A model generated the notes under the pieces. It had not been told where the DNA came from, ran no database searches, and saw nothing but the letters and a program-made list of their open reading frames with translations. Position numbers and translations under genes: made by a program. From assembly GCF_019320115.1 (NCBI RefSeq), contig NC_089587.1, positions 103,560,347-103,624,346 on the forward strand: 64,000 nt of DNA, given 5' to 3'. This document shows, piece after piece, positions 1-12,523 of the stretch. Within the stretch, counting starts at the first letter, position 1. Each line of letters opens with the position of its first letter. The DNA is from Miscanthus floridulus. Lineage: Eukaryota; Streptophyta; Magnoliopsida; Poales; Poaceae.

Positions 1-17
1 CGGAAACAACGGCAAAG

Positions 18-428
18 TCAGGCGAAAACGAGCATGAACCTAGCGCACAGCATCTTGAGACAGAAATACACGAGGTTGACGCCGAACTGGAGCGTGCCGC
101 AGGTCAAGGCCTTTGTGAGCCACACCATCCACCTGAGCATGGGCGGCCACAGCGGCGAGGCGAGAACGGCCGCCCGTGAGAGCGCCATGTCCACGAACAG
201 AAGGGCCACCCCGAGCATGGCGAGCACAAAGTTTGCGAGCTGGTAGTACCTCTGCTCCGCGTCGTCGTCGTCGCAGGGGCGGCCGCCGCCGGTGCAGAGG
301 CAGAGCTCCAGGACGGGCGGCGAGAAGAGGCCGTTGATGGCCCCGAACAAGATCGCAGACTTGGCGGTGCGGAGGTCGCCCACCGGCTGCATGCCGGGTA
401 CGCCCGGTCGGAGGAAGTTGAGCGCCAT
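18..428 (-). CDS. small multi-pass membrane protein, grass paralog family, copy 1 (function unknown)
   Basis: Intact 136-residue reading frame on the minus strand, start at 428. I do not recognise a named domain. It opens with MALNFLRPG, followed by hydrophobic stretches at about residues 23-45, 63-95 and 107-136, so three or four membrane passes are likely. A short acidic loop (DDDDAE) and two cysteines lie between the first two stretches. It is clearly homologous to the protein at 38440-38844: same MALNFLRPG start, a LRTAKSAI/LHTAKSAI block, AEQRYYQLAN/VEQRYCLYQLAN and MVWLTKALT/MVWITKVLT. A more distant relative with a similar layout is at 42326-42784. Sharing of the whole coding frame between paralogs argues for a real gene. 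A TATA-like site lies about 125 bp upstream. Location in a membrane is inferred from hydrophobicity only. Confidence 0.7.
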   Translation of the reverse strand: MALNFLRPGVPGMQPVGDLRTAKSAILFGAINGLFSPPVLELCLCTGGGRPCDDDDAEQRYYQLANFVLAMLGVALLFVDMALSRAAVLASPLWPPMLRWMVWLTKALTCGTLQFGVNLVYFCLKMLCARFMLVFA

Positions 429-550
429 GCAGCGGCCGGTCGAAACGTCGCGACTCGCGAGCGATGTCTGTTCGAGGAAGAATGAAAAGGAATCGTCGTT
501 GGGCTTGTTGATTGTTGGCCGTGCTTGCGAAGTGGCAGGGCAGCAGGAGC

Positions 551-560
551 CCTTTTGTAG
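551..560 (-). promoter_or_regulatory. TATA-like element of membrane-protein gene copy 1
   Basis: On the minus strand this reads CTACAAAAGG, about 125 bp upstream of the start at 428. The paralog at 38440-38844 has a TATA-like site at a similar distance and in similar surrounding sequence (GGGCTCC/GGGCGCC). Weak match to consensus. Confidence 0.35.
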
Positions 561-894
561 TTCGTTTAGTTCGTTGCAAGTCGTCGCAAGTCGTCGCCAT
601 CCTTAGGTCAGGTCTCGCTCGCAGCGTGGGGTTCGACGGAGATTTGGCCGCGTGGATGCAGGTTGTTGCTGTTGCTCCGTTCCCGTAACTTACGGGGCGC
701 AGAAACGCGGCTAAGTTTTGAGGTGCTTCTGTGGCATTTCTCACCTACGACTTGGCTCCTCGTATGTGGAGTAAACAAGCGTGTTCAATAGTCCATGTCA
801 TTGCGATCCGCGCTAGTCTGCCGGAAGGGCGAGAGTGACAGCGAACTAGCGAAGTAGTAAGTTCTCTTAGGTAGCGTTGGGTCGTGAGTCAATA

Positions 895-1850
895 TGGGGT
901 GGGATGGTCCTATCTCTATTTTCTGTGGCAGGATAGAGATGAGACCATCATATTTTCTATTTGGTTGAGATGAGACGGGATGATCCATTTTGTGTTTGGT
1001 TGAAATAATAAATAGGAATGGGATACACAAGAAAATTGACGCCGTTAGCTACTGTTGTAGTGAAACCCACCAGGACCCATGTGTAAATCTTTTTTTCTTT
1101 TACTACATACATGTCCATCTATTTTCTCCTTTTATATTATACATAATAAATAAATAAAATCCTTCCCTTTCTTCATCCGTGCGCACGCAGCAGCAGATTG
1201 GCCGCGCCACCGTCCGGATGCGGCCCCATCCCCGGCGGTCATGCAACACCGGCCGCCCGCTCAGAGGTCGCTCGGCCACGCCGCGCCCCCCGCTCGGAGG
1301 CCATCTGGCCGCGCCGCCCGCTCGGAGGCCATCTGGCCGCGCCGCGCCACCCGCTTGGATGTCGTTCGTGCTGCGCCGTCAGGAGCTCGCCGTGGCCGTC
1401 CGTGCCCGCTCGGAGGCCGCCACCCAAGCTGGAGCTCGCCTGCCCGGTTGTCTCACCGTCTACAGCTCGCCGAGGCCATCAGTGCCCGCTCGGAGGCCGC
1501 CCAATCCGGAGCTCGCCGCCCGCCCAGCCCCGACTGGCCGCACCTGCCCGGTCCTGCTTAGTCGCACCATGGATCCCAACGCCCATGCAGCTCCTGCTCG
1601 CCGCCCATCCTGCCACATCCGCCGGCAACCCTATCCGCCATGTCCAGCACGGAGGGAAACAGAAGGTGACGGCGGCAAAGGTGGGATGACTCTGCCCGGC
1701 AAATTTTCGGGGACGAGCTCGCCCCAGTTTCACGGGAATATTCCTGGGATATTCTACAGGTGGGATGATCCCACTCTAGCTGCCTCCCAACCAAACAGCA
1801 TTGGAACCGGGCTCGTCCCGTCCCGTCCCGTCCCGTCCCAGCCCGTCCCC
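895..1850. mobile_element. candidate GC-rich non-autonomous TIR element
   Basis: Near the left end there is GTGTTTGGTTGA next to GGGATGATCC (about 975-1000). Near the right end there is GGGATGATCCCAC followed by CCAACCAAACAGC (about 1763-1800), its rough inverted copy. The interior (1190-1560) is GC-rich with imperfect 30-bp repeats of CTCGGAGGCCATCTGGCCGC, and the right end has a TCCCG pentamer run (1814-1849). The block at 44178-45055 has the same plan. Open frames inside are repeat-driven and not convincing genes. No exact target duplication was established. Confidence 0.3.
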
Positions 1851-1861
1851 TGAACCAAACA

Positions 1862-2498
1862 GCATCGGTGAAAGCCTGAAAGGACATGCGCGCTTATACT
1901 AGCAAAACAGAATTAGTGTTAAAATTCTTTGTCGGAGTTGTTGGATCAGTTGAAAGAAGTCCCTTCTAGCAAAACTGTGCACGTCAAGGAAACTCGATTT
2001 TGCTAAAAATGCATGTCGTCAGCTCCAACCAGTTATTTCTGGTTCTTATTTCCTTTAATAGAAAATTCTTGATCTACATGCTATTCCCTAGTGTCCATTG
2101 TGCTCCAATGGTTGCCCTAAGTTTCCCTACTTTAGACCATTTTGTCAAAATATAAGAGTCACATAGGCATGTAGTTTCAATAAAAAAAACATAGGCATGT
2201 AGTAAGAGATAGAGGATAACTAGGAAGAAGAATGGGGGCATGGGGTCAAATTCCCTGCATACATATGAGAGGATAAGGAGAAAAGTAGTGAATCCTTATT
2301 CGTCGTAGATGTCAGTATTGGTCAAAGTTTTAGACATTGCCCTATTCTCTTAAATCACCCTTACCTTATTATTTAGAGGGCAATGGCTAGATCTGTCAAC
2401 TCATGACCTACTTCGGCGCTACCACCTTCTCTAACTCTGATTCCAACACCACCTCCAATATCCTCTTCTCCCACAATCTCACCACCGCCACAACCTTT
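1862..2498. other. intergenic, nothing recognised
   Basis: AT-rich sequence between the GC-rich repeat block and the left end of the CACTA element. No supported gene, RNA or repeat. Confidence 0.5.
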
Positions 2499-2501
2499 CC
2501 T

Positions 2502-2760
2502 CGCTACTACATAAAAGGTTTGTAGCAACGGCTCAATTTTTTTGTAGGGGCGGCTGGGGATGGAGGTGCCCCTACTGTGGGCATGCTTGGGACCCACAAG
2601 ACCAGCCACCCCTACAAATGGTATAGTAGGGGCGGCTGGTGATATGAGCCGCCCCTATAAATGGGTTGATTTGTAGGGGCGGCTCACTCACCAGCCGTCC
2701 CCGGTGTTGCGATTTGTAGGGGCGGCTCAATCACCAGCCGCCCCTACAAATGCACGTACA
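2502..2760 (+). repeat. CACTA 5' terminus and sub-terminal repeats
   Basis: The terminal CGCTACTACA is followed by several direct and inverted copies of TTTGTAGGGGCGGCT (for example near 2538, 2627, 2670 and 2715). In En/Spm-type elements such repeats bind the element-encoded protein. Confidence 0.75.
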
Positions 2761-3503
2761 AAAGGCTGCAACCTCCTTCTTCCTCCTCGGGTCACTCACT
2801 CTTACCTGAGGAAAAAAGGCTTGAGAGGCTTTGGGCACCTCCCAAAAATTGCTCTAAGGGGGGAAGGTTTTGGTCTCAAATCCTTTGGTGGAGAGGTCGT
2901 AGAAGGTAAGAAAATGCTATTCCACATTTTTTTGAAGTTTTAATGGTTGGTTAGTGAGTAATTACAGTTTTGCTTTTCTCTCTTTTCTATGGTGCTTGAG
3001 CTACTTATGAAATAAATTAGACCCAAGTTTTGAATGTACTGGGGTAAATTAGGCAGGGGAACAAGATCATACCCTTATTTGGTCCATGTTTCTTGATTTT
3101 AGTGAACAATTAGTTAGTTTTATGAATGTTTCATGTGCATGTAGATCTAGATCTAGGGTTTGGCTTTTTATTAATTTTGTTTTTGTAAATTTATATTTGA
3201 TGAAATTGGACTAGGGTTTGCATGAAAGATATTAGATAAAATATAATTGTTGCTAATTGTTGTCTTTGAAATTGTTTATTGTAATCAACAAATATGTATT
3301 TTAATTATTTATGGATAAATAGGCCATTAATTAATTTTCCCCTACCATGGTGTGTTTGTATGCTTCATGTAATTATATTTGATTTATATTCATATATATC
3401 TGAAGTATATACAATTATTCTCAAGTAATTATTAATTTGATTTATTTTTATATATATCTGAATAAGTAGTCCTTTAATGTTTGTTCTGTTGTTGTTGTAA
3501 AAG

Positions 3504-6500
3504 ATGGAGTACAGGAACTCTTGGATGTATGGTTCGTTAAGGTTCAAGGCAGGTTTTCGTGAAGAGGTGGATAAATTTATTGAAGCCACAGAGAAGCATG
3601 CAACGACATTGATAGAGAATAAGGATACAATTATTTGTCTCTATAAAGATTGCAAGAACCGTATGGCATGGACAGATATGACTATCATCCGATCATATTT
3701 GATTATGCGAGGATTTGTTGAGGACTACACAGTGTTGATTCGTCATGCTAAAATAGATATTGTTAACGACGAGGATGAGGAGGAATATGATGACGAAACC
3801 CTAGAATCCCTGTCCCAATATTCAGCAGAGCTTGATGTACGAATAGATCCCGAGTTTGGCAATAAACAAGGTGGTGATGCCGGTGGTTGGAATGGTAACG
3901 ACGAAGGTGGTGCCAATAATGATGGCAGAGCACGTGTTGGGGATGAAGATGATTTGGAGGACATGATTCGAGCCCTTGGACCAGAGATTTTACTAAAGAG
4001 CCTGAAAAGTCTAGAAAATTTTGAAAGGGTGAAAAAAGCATCGAAGGAGGCTGTGTATGGTGTTAAAAAGGGTTGTCCGACACACTGGACATTGCTATAT
4101 TTTGTGCTTGAGCTACTCATCCTAAATGTTAAGTACAACTGGTCAGACTATAGTTTCAACGATCTATTGCGTCTCCTGTCATGGGTGCTGCCACAACCAA
4201 ACTCAGTTCCCGCCAACACATACCAAGCGAAGAAGGTCATAAGTCCATTGACAATGGGGGTTGAAAAAAATCCATGAATGCCCCAACCACTGTATCCTTT
4301 TTCGTGGTGAAACATTCAAGTCATTGGATAAATGTCCCCGGTGTGGGACTAGCCGGTACAAGAACAATGACCTTTACAGTGGGGACGAAGCCTCCATGGG
4401 AAAAAAAGGAATAAGAAGGGTACGAAAAAGGTGGTACAAGAATCTCAGCCCCTGGAGGACACTCCATTAGGCAACGATGCAAAACAGAGAAGAATTCCTG
4501 CCTTAGTAATGTGGTACCTACCAGTGACTGACTGCTTGAGATGTATCTTCCTAAACCCTAAAGAAGCCGCACTCATGACATGGTGGGATGATGAGCGCAA
4601 GGTGGATGATGATAAGATTGCACACCCGGCTAATTGTAGTCAGTGGCAAAGGATCGATGAGAAGCACAAAGAATCCAGTGATGACCCAAGGAATGTACGG
4701 TTTGGCTTGAGCGTCGATGGAATGAATCCCTTCAATGAGAGGATGAGCGACCACATCACTTGGCCAATGATCTTGACCATGTACAACATCCCAACGTGGT
4801 TGTGTCAGAAGAGAAAGTACCTTCTCCTCACTATTCTTATTTCTGGCCGTAAACAACCAGGCATTGATATAGACGTGTTCCTCGAGCCTTTGATGCAATA
4901 AATGGAGAGGCTATGGAGGCATGGGGAGCCGATGTACGATGCATTCTGAAAGGAGAACTTTATATGTAGAGCAATAATATTTGTTACTACCAATGATTAC
5001 CCTGCGCTGTTTGCTTTGTCTGGACAGATCAAAGGGAAGATGGGATGCTTAGTTTGTTTGGATGGTACTACATGGGTGTTCCTAGATGCATTCGAGCAGA
5101 TAGTTTACCTAAGGAACCGACACTTCTTAAAGACAAGTCATAAGTACCGCAGCAAATTGTTTTTTAGATTTTATGTCAACACCCCGGAGATTGAACCCCC
5201 TCCGGAGAGACGTCATAACGGAGAACATGTGTCAAGAATGGTGAAAAACATACGTGTCGTCTATGGAAAGAAGAATCTAAATAGGATGAACAGAGATAGA
5301 AGCACACCTCCTGTCGAAGGCGTATCTTTTAAGAAACAATCGATCTTCTTTCAGTATCTGCCTCATTGGCCAGACTTGGAGGTCCCCCATGCCATTGATG
5401 ATATGCACATGTAGAAGAATATCTTTGAGAGTCTCATTGCTATCTTGATGGACACATGCAAGTCAAAGGATGGTCTGAAATCACGGAAAGATATGGTGTA
5501 GCTAAACGTGATGCCACAGCTTCACCCGGTACCTGAGGCTAATGGAAAATACACTCTGTCCATGGCGTGCTTCAACCTAACACCAGAAGAGAAGAGAGAT
5601 ATATGCATTTTCCTAAGGGGGGTCAAAGTCCCGACTGAATTTTCAGCAAATGTGAAGAAGCTAGTGTCGATGAAGGACTTGTCAATAACACACTGCAAGG
5701 CTCATGATTGTCATGTGATGCTAATAATGTTTCTACCTATTGCAATCAGGGCTATAAAGCCATAGTTCTTGAAAATGGCCATCACCCGCATATGCTACTT
5801 CTTTTCGAAGATCTCACAGAAGACGATTGGCAAGAAAGAGTTGAGTGACCTACATGAATTTATGGTGGAGACACAAAACCAACTAGAGATGTGTTTACCT
5901 CATGTTTTTTTGATATAATGCCACATCTCATGATTCACATGGTTCATCAGATACAGGCGCTGGGCCCTTGCTACTTGCATGAAATGTGGTCCTACGAGCG
6001 GTTCATGTTGGTTCTAAGCCGATACGTGCATAATCAAGCATACCCAGAGGGCTCCATGATAGAGGGTTATAGTACTGAAGAAATCATCGAGTACTGTCAA
6101 GAGTACCTAAAAGTACAGAAAGGAATTGGTAAACCCGATTCTTGTCACAAGGGTAGGCTAGCTGGGAAGGGCACTAGTGGTAGAAAAGTGTTTATCGACC
6201 ATGATTACAAAGAAATGAGTCGGGCGCATTATAGTGTCTTATAGAGTACACAACTGATGCAACCGTACATTGATGAACACATGGCTATCATTATGGAGGA
6301 GAGAAATGGTCGTTCAGATGATTGGGTCATGAAACAGCACAAGCAACGACTAACTACATGGTTGAAGGACTAAGACATACCGCCTGGAGAAATCATAGAC
6401 TCTATTGCCATCAGTAGGTTGGTGGAGGGGCCATCGAGACAAGTGACATCTTGGAAAGCTTATGACATCAATGGATACACGTACTATACCCATGCAAAGG

Positions 6501-7010
6501 ATAGTAAATATGTGAACCAAAACAACGGTGTTCGAATAGAAGCTCTCGATGGAGTAGGGCGAAAGATCTAGTACTTTGGCATCATTGAAGAGATATGGGA
6601 ACTTAACTATGGAAGGGATATAACGGTGGCCCTGTTTCGATGTCGCTGGATCAAACAACACCAACTGAACGAGATCGGATTGAGTCCTGGACCTTGAGAA
6701 TCTAGGCTACCAAGATGACCATTGGGTGCTCGCTTCACGTGTCGCATAAGTTTTCTATATGCCTGACCCACAAAGTAACCTCCCCCGAAGAAGAAGACAA
6801 AGCACGTGGTTGCCTTCGGAAAACAGTATATTATCAGAGTTGATAGCGTGGACGATGTTGAAGCTTACAATAACTACGATGAGATGCCGCTATTCACAGA
6901 CTTTCCTAAGAAGATCAGTGTTGTGGAAAAGAACCTGTCCAAAGATATATTGCCATGGGAATGAAAAGGTGTTAAGGAAAAAGTCGTTACAGCGGGCTAG
7001 CTAGTTGTTG
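3504..7010 (+). pseudogene. CACTA TNP2-type transposase, decayed
   Basis: Pieces of one TNP2-like transposase lie in order on the plus strand. The N-terminal part (3504-4277) starts MEYRNSWMYG and resembles the transposase-associated domain, including a CKDCKNRMAW segment. Next comes the cysteine motif CPNHCILFRGE...CPRCGTSRYK (4270-4360). The transposase core (4431-5765) has MTWWDDER, FGLSVDGMNPF and a GCLVCLDG element. A DUF4218-like part (5891-6244) and a DUF4216-like part (about 6440-6660, GYTYYTHAKDSKYVNQNNGV) follow. The frame shifts near 4260 (an A run) and near 4430, and stops interrupt it at about 4899, 4947, 5412, 5499 and 6241, so it cannot make a full transposase. Introns could explain some breaks but not the in-domain stops. 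Confidence 0.8.
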
Positions 7011-7247
7011 AACATGGAGTATGTGTGTAAGTGTGTGTTTGTAAAACTTCATTTATGCATGTGTGTGAGACTACATTTATGCATGTGTGTGAGACTACCT
7101 TTTGCAATATCCAGATGAACCTATTGTAACATCCACTCTATTACTACTAAAATAGCTGTAACATGCAGACACTTGAAACAAGCACTTATTACTACTACAA
7201 CATGTTCGGACTACTATTGAAACACTTAAAACAAGCACTTAACACTT

Positions 7248-7868
7248 TATGAAATGAAGAAATGACCAAAATAAAAGTTAGAGATCTTGACGAGTTATAC
7301 AACTTTTATATTCATCACCTTTACAGCTGAAATCATTTAGTGGTTAAAAATCAGGTTTAAAGTTATCATTTTCTGAAATTAAAAATTTGAATTGTCCAAA
7401 ATTAGTGACAAAGATAGATGACCAGACTAAAATGATAGAGCATGATTTTAAAAAATTTTAGGAAAAAATCATCACATTTAGAGTTAGTATAAGGGAGAAA
7501 AACTAGTTAAAAGTTTCAGCCACGGATTAAAAAGAGAAATCACACTTGTTCATCATGAAAAGTTATGATTTTTCTTTTTAATCTCTGGGTAAAATTTGTA
7601 ACTAGTCTTTATCCCTCATACTAACTACAAATGTGATGATTTTTTTCCTAAAACTTTCTAAAATCATGGCCTATCTAGTTACTTTGTTGATTTGGTCATT
7701 ATTTTCGTTTGACAAAGTTTGAGCAATTCAAAATTTTAAATTTAAAAAATGATAAGTTCTAACAAGATTTTGAAATATCAAATGATTTCAGCTAAAAAAG
7801 TAATGAATACTAAAGTTGTATAACTCATCAAGATCTACAACTTTTATTTTGGTCATTTCTTCATCTGA
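7248..7868. repeat. long inverted repeat, about 300-bp arms
   Basis: The left arm (7248-7547) and right arm (7560-7868) are reverse complements at roughly 75-80% by eye, separated by about a dozen bases. Matching blocks include GAAGAAATGACCAAAATAAA at the outer edges and GATTAAAAAGAGAAATCA at the centre. Transcription through it would give a long hairpin RNA. It lies just downstream of the transposase ORF. Confidence 0.7.
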
Positions 7869-7973
7869 CAAAGAGATAGTAAACATTGTTCATAAATCAA
7901 CATGTCTCTCGTATAGTTTATGAAATTATGAATGATATGTGGATTTGTGAACAATGTTTACTAACACTTTGTT

Positions 7974-8440
7974 AAATGAAGAAATGATCAAAATAAAAGT
8001 TGTAGATAGTAATCAGTTCAACAACTTTTATGTTCATGACTTTTCTAGTTGAAATCATTTAAGGTTTCAAAATCTTATTTGAAGTTGCCATTTATTAAAA
8101 TTTAGAATTTGAGCTCTTCAAATTTAGTCAAATGAAAAGATGACCAAAATAAAAGTTGTAGATAGTGATGCATCCAATAGCTTTTATGTTCATAACTTTC
8201 TTATTTGAAATCATTTAAGGTTTTCAAAATCTTGTTTGAAGTTGCCATTTATTGAAATTCAAAATTTAAACTTTTCAAATTTTGTCAAATGAAAAGAGGA
8301 CCAAATTATAAGTTGTACATCTTGATGAGTTCTACAACTTTGATGTTTACAACATTTTTATTTTAGATCATTTTTTGTATTAAAATTCAATTCGAAGTTC
8401 ACAAATTCAAATTTTAAAATTTTTAAATATATTTTTTTAT
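7974..8440 (+). repeat. AT-rich tandem array, about 156-bp unit
   Basis: Three successive units start with AAATGAAGAAATGATCAAA or a close variant at 7974, 8130 and 8287, a spacing of 156-157 bp. The unit is the same sequence that forms the arms of the adjacent inverted repeat, so array and hairpin share an origin. Confidence 0.7.
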
Positions 8441-8569
8441 TTTACAAAATAAAATGTATCATTATATCTATATATATAAGCAAGTAATTTTTTATGTGTA
8501 TGGGAAAATATAGCAAATTATTTTTATTACAATTATAGATTTATATATACATTTACACGTCGGCTAGGG

Positions 8570-9045
8570 TTTGCGAGAGCTCGCACGGCCGGCCAGCCTG
8601 CCACCGCTCGGTCTCAGACCTTGACCTCTGACCTCGCCGGCCCGTGCACGTGCTCTGATGACCTCACCAGGGGCTAGGGTTTGTGCTCCCCCGGCCCGAC
8701 CGTGCGCTCTGGCTGCCTTCCCCGCCACCATCACGGATCCCTCTCCGACCTAGAGCTCCGACCTCGCCGGCCCACACGCACGCTCTGACGACCTCACGGG
8801 GGCTACGGTTTGTGCTCTCCAGCCTGGCCATGCGCTCTGGCTCCATCCCCAGCGCTCCCTCACCGACCTCTATCTCCGACGACGTCACCAGCCCGCATGC
8901 TCTGACCTCTCCCAGCACTCCCTCGGTGACCTCGACCTCCCCCGGTGCTCCCTCTCCGACCTCGAGCTTTGACTGCCGTCATACCCCTTGGTATGCCCCA
9001 ACCCTTCGTCTACATTTATCCCCTTCACCTCAATTCCTGCAGTGA
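8570..9045. repeat. GC-rich degenerate tandem repeat inside the CACTA
   Basis: A sharp switch from AT-rich to GC-rich DNA. Imperfect units of roughly 130 bp contain GGGGCTAGGGTTTGTGCTC, GCGCTCTGGCT and ACCTCGCCGGCCC. Frames are open on both strands but low in complexity; I see no protein domain. A captured first exon or leader is possible but not shown. Confidence 0.5.
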
Positions 9046-9924
9046 TGGGTTACTGAGGAAGAACAGAGCATGCACTTATAGTTCTTTTTCTAGTTAAACT
9101 GAAATGATTGTGTGAATGGAGGGTAGTACTATTACTGCCTGCCAAGATTAGTACTTGTGTATTACATCATGATAAGGGTTGCAAATCAACAATAAATGCC
9201 AACCCAAGAGCATTGCAATACAATCTGTTTTCTTAATTCAAACTGATGATGAGAACTGTCTCTTGAAAGGGATAAAGCTAGGTAATGGCCAAACTAAAAT
9301 TATGAACTTTCCATTAGAAATTATGAATTTATAAATCAAAAATAAAAAACACATGGCGGAATAATGGCTGCTAGAAGTTACTGGCCTAGAAAGAACCAGT
9401 ATCATCTAAGTTTTTTTACTCGAAAACTAGAATTTCAAACATTATCCTGAGACCTAATTCTTACCATATACAAATATATAATTCAACCCATGAGACCTAA
9501 TTCTTACCATATACAAAAATATAATTCATAGGAAAGAAGTATGCACGTTGAAAAAAGGTGGTGATGTCCTAGTTGAGTTGCTAGAATGTGTTTGTTTGTT
9601 TCAGTCATTTCAGAGTTTGTTTCAGATGGGATGTGAGAGCAGAAGCAGCAAGCTTGCTATCCAGGAAGTCAGCAATGTCTCTAATAGAGTTCAGAAGATT
9701 GATTGTAATAAAGCATAATAAATAAACCTAAGAATTCAGAGTCTCCTTGGACTCTTGTTCGGCAGCTTACAAACAAAAGACTCGTGTTCTCATGAGAACA
9801 ACACTGCAGGAGTTAACTGCCAGTGTGAAAAGAATAATTGCACAATATCACAAGAAATTTCTATTGGATATTATAAATTTTAGGTTATTCAAATTTGGAA
9901 ATTCCATCGAAGAAAGAAGCATAT
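9046..9924. other. CACTA internal sequence, no gene recognised
   Basis: Lies between the GC-rich repeat and the last recognisable BRF1 exon. It may be BRF1 intron or downstream DNA carried along with the fragment, but no further BRF1 coding similarity was found. Confidence 0.4.
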
Positions 9925-9990
9925 CTTTAAGCTGCAAGAATTTGTATTTTCAAACTCTATCAATATCTCATGAACATCTGGACTTACAAT
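9925..9990 (-). pseudogene. BRF1: captured BRF1 (TFIIIB subunit) fragment, downstream piece cut off by the hAT insertion
   Basis: Read on the minus strand from the hAT target site, this encodes VHE-ILIEFENTNSCSLK, matching the end of the second cyclin-like repeat of BRF1 (VHVCE...RLIEFENT...SLT) with a short internal deletion. It continues the exon at 15622-15715, from which it is separated only by the hAT element. Similarity is lost after SLK. Confidence 0.65.
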
Positions 9991-10279
9991 CTAAGTTGCA
10001 CGGATACGGATACGTGTATCGGTATCAGAAGGATACGGATACGTAGATACGACAATTTCCCAAAAAACCCGATACGCGGATACGTTTACTATTTAAAAAA
10101 TAAAATAAAAATAATAATAATGCAGGTCCGAATTTAAAACTGATAACAATAAAACATCGCAATTAACTACTTAAGTACTATTATTACATAACAGCAGCTC
10201 TAAAGTCTCCTCAACTCTCAAATATAGTAGTCTCAAATCTAGAAAATTAATAAAATGCATTTAGGCTTGCAATTCATGC

Positions 10280-12200
10280 AGCAACAAGTTCCTATTCCTA
10301 TTCCTCAATTGTCTCATTCTCATCCGCAACATCAACCTGCAGAGCAATCAAACCAAAAGTCACAGCTTCTAATTCTGGTTCATCAAGGGATAGGTCGGCC
10401 ACTTCAAGAATGCCAATACCACCGAGTGAATCAAAAGAATCCCCTCCTACATCCTACATCCTTGTCTCTCCTGTCTTGTAAGCATCGGTTCTTCTTGACA
10501 GATGCTTTAGATTTGTGTGAACAAAGACCAAATCTTCAGCACGCTCTGGAGTTAAGGCATTTCTCTTGACACTATGGATAAAGCTATAGGTGCTCTAGTT
10601 TCTTTCACAGCAAGAAGATGAGGCTGGTTGGCTAAGCAATTTCATGGCCAAACTCATCAATAAGGGAGCAGATTGTCCATGATTTGTCCACTAAGTCATA
10701 GGGGAAATAACCCATCTATCATGGATTGAGTCAGGATCATTAAATTCTTCTAAACAACTAGAGAACCTTGAGTACTCTTCTTTTACTTTAGCCAATTCCT
10801 CTAGCATGGGAAAGAACTTCTGAAAGCAAACCATCCTCATTTTCAATACCTCTTTATCCTTGTCAGGTGGTTCATGGCCAACACCTTCGTCAAGCCACTT
10901 TTTGCTATTATATCTGCAATTTGGCATTATGATTTTAGTGAATGGAAAAAATTTGAATGACAAAGTGAATGGAAAAAATCTGAATGGTAGTTTGTAGTTT
11001 TGTACCTTGGATTAAGTGAATGAGCTAAACAATGAAGTGGATTATTTCCTTTTGTCCACCTAGCAATCAATATGTCATAAATAACCGAGTATAGACTTGA
11101 CTCCTCATCTTCTTGCTTGCCCTCATATCGATATATGACTTTCTTCACTTTCTCTATCATTGAATTCCACATCTCATAAAACTAAGTGAAGACATGGTGT
11201 GTCAGTGTCTATCATACGAATCATTTCATATATAGGAGTAGTAATCCTAAGAATGTAGTCCACTTTGTCCCACCATACATTACTAAGTATCAAGTCCTTG
11301 ACAATTTGGGTTGTTGGAGTTGGAGAATCATCTCTGACTTGTATGTACACACTCCATTTGTCACTAATCACCATTTGTTGGAGGGCTGTTTTACCTCAAC
11401 AAACTACTTCAACATGCATACAACAGAGGCAAATCTAGTTTCAGCAATAGAAAGTAACTTCAAACGGCTGAACTCATTGAACATTGAAAGCCACATGCCA
11501 TGATTCATTATGAAATTCTTTATGATAGCAGCCTCATTTTTAACATCATGTATAAATTCAAGTTCCCCCAAGCAAATATTTCTTCATCAGAAGGGTTGTT
11601 CCCTATTTTAGGTTCACATATACTTTTGATAGCAAGATTGAGGGTATGCACAACACATGGTGTCCAAAATATGTTATCATACTCAGATTCTATTTTGAGA
11701 CCAACACCTTTACAATTTGCAGCATTGTCTGTAATGATTTGTACTACATTATGTCGACCTACTTCTTCAATTATACCCCTCAACTTCTCAACAATGTATT
11801 CTTTTGATTTGTACTGACCTTCACAATTATCAGCCCTCAAGAACATAGGTGCCTTGTAAAAAACAACAACAAAATTGATGATTGGTCGCCTCTGAGGATC
11901 TGACCAACCATCAGAGCAAATTGTGACTCCCATCTTTGCCCATGTGCTCTTTGTGCTCTCCAACAAAGTCTCTATGTGCCTCCTTTCTTGCTTCAGAAGT
12001 CCCTCCCTAACTCTGTTGTAACCAGGAATCACATAACCTTGCATGTTGCGGCTGCAAGCAAAGGTAAAGGCTTCTCGAAGATATGGATTTCTCAGAAAAT
12101 TGAAAGATACCCCTCTAGAATAAATTACTCTACTAATTAAAGCATCCAAGTGCTTATGGTCTTCCAATGCCCAAGCTTTTTCCAATGCAGAAATAGGCCC
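10280..12200 (-). pseudogene. hAT transposase, disrupted
   Basis: The N-terminal part (12185-11520) contains ALEDHKHLDALISRVIYS and a DUF659-like segment with TICSDGWSDPQRRP and IITDNAANCKG, typical of plant hAT transposases. Middle pieces lie at 11374-11174 and 11172-10691 (RWTKGNNPLHCLAHSLNPRY). The C-terminal dimerisation block (about 10680-10560) reads LAMKLLSQPASSSCCERN, then a stop where tryptophan is usual, then STYSFIHSVKRNALTPERAEDLVFVHTNL shortened here to its recognisable core. A BED zinc finger was not found upstream; that region (12210-12420) is GC-rich low-complexity. Not functional as it stands. Confidence 0.75.
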
Positions 12201-12523
12201 CCTCTTGTTCCTCTTGTTGCTGTCAGCAGTATTGCTTGAGGAAGGAGCAATAGGCGAGTGGAGGCGGAGGCTCGTCGCTGGTGGTCGACGAGTAGGGACA
12301 AAGGCTCGTCACCGGCGAGCGGAGATAGAGGTGGAGGCTCATCGTCGGTGGCCGGCGGCCGGTGAGCAGGGTTGCGGCGCAACACGCGAGCACAGCCTTG
12401 AGCTCGTCGTCGTGTGGGACTACGATACTGTAGACTGTAGGCATCGGGGTAGAGGATAAGGTCTGTCTTCCTGGGCTTCTACTAGGTCAGGCCATATTAG
12501 GAGGTAGGATACGTGTCCGATGG

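Noticed and set aside
1179..1853. 224-codon proline/arginine-rich frame
   Set aside because: Product of short GC-rich tandem repeats and a TCCCG run.
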